Below, one piece after another: positions 59,726 to 64,000 of a stretch of DNA of 64,000 bases. The DNA comes from Amaurobius ferox (lineage: Eukaryota > Arthropoda > Arachnida > Araneae > Amaurobiidae), in assembly GCA_951213105.1 (NCBI GenBank), contig OX578142.1:120809354-120873353 (forward strand), read 5' to 3'. Within the stretch, counting starts at the first letter, position 1. Each line of letters opens with the position of its first letter. The notes beneath the pieces were generated by a model, which was not told the origin of the DNA, did no database searches, and worked only from the letters and a program-made list of their open reading frames with translations. A program made the position numbers and the translations under genes.

Positions 59726-62162
59726 TTTATGTTATACTTCAGCATTGAGGAAATGAGTGTTCTTTAACTGCCTTTTGTTTTGAAATAGAAAAATAGACAC
59801 TGGAGACCAGGAATAAGTCTGTCAGTTCCTCTGCATCTGCATGAAAAGAAAACTCTCAACTCGGGGGTCATTCAGTGCTATCTTCAAATATTTATAGATG
59901 CTGGTCCAACCCTTTTGTTATTTAGTTATTTATACATCTTTAGAATAGCATGGAGATTTTTAACTCTTGATACATAAATGAAATTTCTTTTTAAAACTAA
60001 ATGAGTCAGCAACAAGCAAGCCATAAGGGACTTAAACAAAATAAAACCATCCCCAGTAGTAAAAATATTAAACTTGGTGTTTCGAATTAAAGACAGAGTT
60101 TTCATATTGGGCAACATTCCGCTAATCGAGCTGCTTTTGAACCCTTATCGTGACTTTTTGAAACAAATTAACTAAAATACTAATTCAAATTTTTTTTTAA
60201 ATCCTTGCAGTACCTGTGTATCATATTTCATAGCAGCATGATGCTTAGATTTCCCACTATAGACTTGGCACATAGACACATCTTCTTTTATTAGATAAGA
60301 AGAAGGCAAAAGGCAACTTTTAAAACTATATAAAAGGGCTATTTTTCCTGTATGTCCTAAAATATTTATCTACTTCTAGAAGGGGCAGAAACTTACAATT
60401 TGATGCAGAAATGGTTCCAGCGGTATAAAGGGCGAGAATATTCCAAAAATCCGAAATTAATCCATAGGAGGGTTGGGGGGGGGGGGGGGTAATTTTATTC
60501 TCCAATATATGGTTCATATTTGATTAAATCTCTATTTGATTAAATCGCTATTACATCAGATACGAATAATTATTGTTGGACAAAAGTTAAAATAAAGTTA
60601 ACATTCAGCCTTGTTATTCCTACTATTTTCTTTACTAATTTTACTTGCATCTTTTCCCATAAAATTCGCTTTCCATTAGCCAAATCAACAGTAGAAAAGT
60701 AAAAGCAAAACAGCTCCTAAAAAAAAAAATGAATAATAATAGGAAGGATCAATGGAATAATAATGGAAAGATCATGAATGATGTGCTTCCTCATCTGCCT
60801 GATAAATTGCAAGTTTCGCTTTCTTTACAAAAATTTATCTCAATTATTCTTTGTTTTATACTCTTTAACAATTTTTGCTCTAAAACTAATATTTGCAGAT
60901 ATAATTATTCGGACTGGGACAAATAAGCTTCTAATTTACGAAAACACTGTTTTCACCAAGTATTTGTTTACGTTGAGTCAGCAGCTTAAACAAAACAGAG
61001 GCAGAATGAGAGTTGCCAATTATGATACTATGGTTAACGATTTCATTTCATGTTTGTGGTAATGATGTGGTTGTTTGTGGTAATCATGTTTGTGGTACTT
61101 TCACTTTCTCATACATAATAATATAATATAGAGAAAGTACTGTTTTCCCAAAATTTTTTAATTTTTCGATTTTGATGCCAATTTATTTTTTAGGATCTTC
61201 TTGGTTTCGACTATTTAGAATGTAACGTCTGTTTGGAGTCAATTTTTTGTGTACACAATAGCTGCCACAAATAATAGATTTTTACAAAACTTGTTAATGA
61301 AAAATCTAGAGCTTTTTAAAACTAGAGCTAAATTTTTTTAAATTTATTTATTTTTCCTTGTTTTCTTAACATTGCAGGAAAGGGCAAAATTTGACTTAAT
61401 CATGCATAAAAGGGGCTATTTATTCTCATTCTATCAATTTTTGTGTATATGACATCATCAGTGCCCCTGGTATGTGTGAGTTGGGGGCCCTTCTTCCTAC
61501 ATACTAGTAAGAGTGTGATGCCTGGATAGATCAAATGAATAAGCGTCGGCTGGCAAAGTGGCATGTTCGCAGATAGGTGATTAGTAGTTTGTATCTATGC
61601 TGGAACCATGGTTCTTTTCTATAAAAAGAATTCTTAAATACTTAAGTACTTCAGTGTATAATAATTGGTTTTTCAAATAGTATAGCATACTCCATGGTCT
61701 GCTACAGTATGTTTAGTTAATTATATAAATTACAACATTTTATTGGGATTGGATTGCAGACACAAGCTCATGACCAGTGCAGCAAATAAAATTTTCGGGC
61801 CCTATGCAGTAAATTCACCCCTGTACTACTCCATATTTTAGAAGCTATTGACCCAGAGCCACCTGAACCTGCGTGCAAAGTATTCTTTCGCCCCTACTTG
61901 TCGGCCGGCCTACTCGCGATGGGTGTGCTTTCGGTTTATTCATCAGTTGACGCATACATAGACTTTCTTTTCCATTTTCTGCCTCCTTAGCAATTTTTCA
62001 TTGAACCATAATTAATTTCAATATTTATGTAACCACAGCGGCAGACAATAATTTTTTGAAAGGTTGCTGTGAATGTTTTCTACTACAAATGATTTCTGCC
62101 AAAAATGTAAAGAAGATTATTAAATGATGATAACTACAATTCGCCAGCACGGATATAACTAG
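59726..62162. other. No gene recognised
   Basis: AT-rich with a 15-base G run at 60475-60489. Near 61480-61500 and 61795-61805 are short ggggcccttc and gggccctatgca blocks reminiscent of decayed hAT ends. No frame with known motifs. Confidence 0.4.
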
Positions 62163-63063
62163 TGTGGCGTAGTGGTAGCGTGGTTTTATAGTCACAGCCA
62201 AATAACTCTCGAGTGACTTCAATTCTTTATTTATTTACAGCAATTAGGTAATATACAAATTAGGTTACAAAGGTATCCAAATCTGAAGTGAGGCGAATAG
62301 TCCGCTGAGGTCACTCTGACGTGTTCAAGAAAATGTCCACATTAATTTCTCGTGGAAAGTCTATGAGAGGTGATTCTCTAACTAGGTTTCAAGATGAAAC
62401 TGACGTAAGTCCACGATGCGGTGACGTCCTGTCACGACGATATGCTAGACCCGGGTGGTCTGAATTTTAGACTAGCGGTAGTCTATATGAATCGAGTCCT
62501 ACTGGGCCCTCGATCTCTCTTCCGTTCCGTGCTTAGGTCAGGAACTATCGCAGAAGACTTCTGCTCAAAAACCAAATACAGGGCCTATGCCCGAGAGCAC
62601 TCTCTTTCCAAAAAGACGAGCTCTCTTGTCGAAGATCAGATCTTAACTGGTCTCTCAAAAACTGCTCCGGTCGCCCTCAGAAAAAGAGCCACCAGGGGAC
62701 AATTTACTCTCTATTTTTTTATTGGATCTTAATATCCGTGATGTCATTTTTCTTGAGTCTCATTTGTCCGGAGACTCGTGCCAGTAAGTCTAGGGGACAC
62801 TCCCCTCACGTCTGGAGCTAACGTCCATGCGATCACTCAAGGCGGTTCATGCCAGCTTAGCCTTTCTTTTTAACTGTCAATTTTTCAGACATGGTGGCGC
62901 GGGATTCGCGACGTCCATTGTTCTGGTGACCTCTGGTGTCTTTAACATTCAAAGGGTCACAGGTGTGCCCGGTCTGGAATTCTAAGCCCCAATTCCAATT
63001 CGGGGGGGGGGGGGGGGAGATTTAATTACAGCTTCATTTGCTGAATTAATTTAATTCGGCACA
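62163..63063 (-). repeat. Gypsy 3' LTR, ~901 bp
   Basis: On the minus strand it starts TGTGCCGAATTAAATT at 63063, directly after a purine tract, and ends in ...CTACGCCACA at 62163. It is much GC-richer than its surroundings and holds a G run (plus strand 63002-63017). The left boundary is chosen for the TG/CA rule and could be off by some bases. The 5' LTR lies outside the window. Confidence 0.6.
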
Positions 63064-63079
63064 ATCCCTCCCCCCTTAG
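63064..63079 (-). promoter_or_regulatory. Polypurine tract of the Gypsy element
   Basis: On the minus strand taaggggggagggat runs straight into TGTGCCG, the LTR start. Confidence 0.7.
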
Positions 63080-63249
63080 GGAGATTTTGTCTAGCAGGCA
63101 AAATCTGTAAGGCAAAGGGTTAGACATGGTTCACCTGACAACATCATTGGAGGCAACAAGGATTAAAATAAAACAAAAAAAATTAGTATATACATAACAC
63201 AATTCCTACAAAATTATAAAAATATATACAGCACAATTCCTACAAAAAT
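63080..63249 (-). other. Gypsy 3' untranslated remnant
   Basis: Contains two near-identical copies of a ~38 bp unit (cacaattcctacaaaa.ttataaaaatatatacag) at about 63199-63270. A short inverted repeat gattttgtctagcaggcaaaatc lies at 63082-63104. No integrase sequence. Confidence 0.5.
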
Positions 63250-64000
63250 TATAAAAATATATACAGCACAATGTAATACAGTTTTTTCTGATCTGGCAGC
63301 ATTCTGCTCAGACAGTCTGCATGTCCGATATCCTTTCCAGCCCGGTGAATGATCTGATAGTTAAAAGGCTGTAGAGCTAGGGCCTATCTCATCAATCTAG
63401 GGTTCTGACCAGAATTTGTCTTAAGGAACACTAATGGGTTATGATCGGTTTCGATTGTGAACTTTTGACCATCAAGGTAATGTCGCAGCTTTTTTATTGC
63501 AAAAATTATGCCTGCGCATTCCTTCTCCGTGGTTCCAAACCTTTGTTCCGTTGTCGTAAATTTCCTACTCAAATATAATATTGGGTGGTCAGTATTATCC
63601 GCCCCCTTCTGAGCCATTATTACGCCCAGCCCTTTTAATGACGCGTCAGTTTGAAGGATAAACTCCTTAGTGAAATCGGGTGCGTATAACACAGGCTTTC
63701 CTGTCAGTTTTGTTTTAAGCTCGTTAAAAGCGCTCTCACACTCTTCCGTCCATACTATCTCCTCCTTCCTATTCTTTCCTTTCAGTGCCCGAGTCAGAGG
63801 TTCGGCAATAATTGCGTAATTACGTATATAGCGTGCGTAATAACCACTAAGTCCTAAAAACTGCCTGATTTGGGTTTTATTTCGGGGCGTCCGAAAATCT
63901 AACACCGCTTTAATTTTCGCCTCGGTCGGCGTCCTTTGACCGTTCCCTACCATGTGTCCTAAGTATTTAACACAACTCTGTCCAAATTTGCATTTGGCAG
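63250..64000 (-). pseudogene. Gypsy reverse transcriptase C-end and RNase H, partial at window edge
   Basis: Minus-strand frame open from the window edge to 63384: KFGQSCVKYLGHMVGNGQRT, FLGLSGYYARYIRNYAIIAE (RT thumb/connection), then RNase H with FILQTDASLKGLGVIMAQKG (catalytic Asp), YLSRKFTTTEQRFGTTEKEC (Glu) and FTIETDHNPLVFLKT (Asp). After LMR a TAG stands where most relatives have Trp, and the frame goes on with ALALQPFNYQIIHRAGKD and HADCLSRMLPDQ to about 63250. All RNase H catalytic residues seen are kept, so decay is slight. Gag, protease and the RT palm lie beyond 64000. Integrase is absent downstream. Confidence 0.85.

Noticed and set aside
62161..62200. tRNA-like box A (tggcgtagtggtagcg)
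   Set aside because: No box B or cloverleaf follows, and it coincides with the end of the Gypsy LTR.

Overview
The window is AT-rich, intron-poor eukaryotic DNA made almost entirely of transposable elements and repeats. I found no convincing host gene, tRNA or rRNA gene. The mix of Tc1/mariner, hAT (ZMYM1-like and ZNF862-like), Copia, Gypsy, a PIF/Harbinger-like element and a 5S-rRNA-headed SINE, together with TA microsatellites and many G/C homopolymers, points to an invertebrate, most likely an arthropod (possibly a chelicerate). That placement is inference.

Layout: 1-4015 holds a decayed hAT transposase with its right terminus. 4016-5570 is a satellite-like array of about 150 bp monomers in a 455 bp higher-order unit. 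5671-6307 is a short mariner element. 6325-17477 is Copia element 1: its 5' LTR is split by about 2 kb of foreign DNA (a 664 bp inverted repeat plus Gypsy integrase), and its reverse transcriptase is split by two copies of a hairpin-ended repeat family. 17572-21005 is a DNA element with a 6 bp target duplication, carrying a Tc1 element and a 178 bp tandem array. 21186-21892 is a probable solo LTR.

22893-38512 is one old mariner element with about 300 bp inverted termini that was hit at least three times. Copia element 2 (24542-31317, minus strand, 780 bp LTRs, 5 bp duplication) and a Harbinger-like element (31472-34137, TTA duplication) each landed inside its transposase, and removing them restores the frame across both junctions. 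A hairpin-ended repeat landed downstream. That repeat was itself split by a 2.5 kb element with a 6 bp duplication, which was in turn split by a 5S SINE, giving four nested levels.

38525-43924 is a second mariner shell containing a hAT element (8 bp duplication) and another 6 bp-duplication element. 44883-46340 is a further hairpin-ended repeat. 46341-53390 is poorly resolved and includes two pairs of diverged direct repeats. 53394-55493 (minus) is a ZNF862-like hAT pseudogene and 55928-56308 a Tc1 remnant. 56309-62162 is mostly unassigned. 62163-64000 is the 3' end of a minus-strand Gypsy element that runs off the window and lacks integrase between RNase H and its LTR.

The most unusual signal is a 60 nt stem-loop cassette. 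It sits at the same site in both Copia elements, flanked by 12 and 14 bp duplications, and its stem differs by compensating base changes from the one in the tail of the 5S SINE. A second recurring signal is an inverted repeat just upstream of the TATA-like box in every LTR or LTR half tested.
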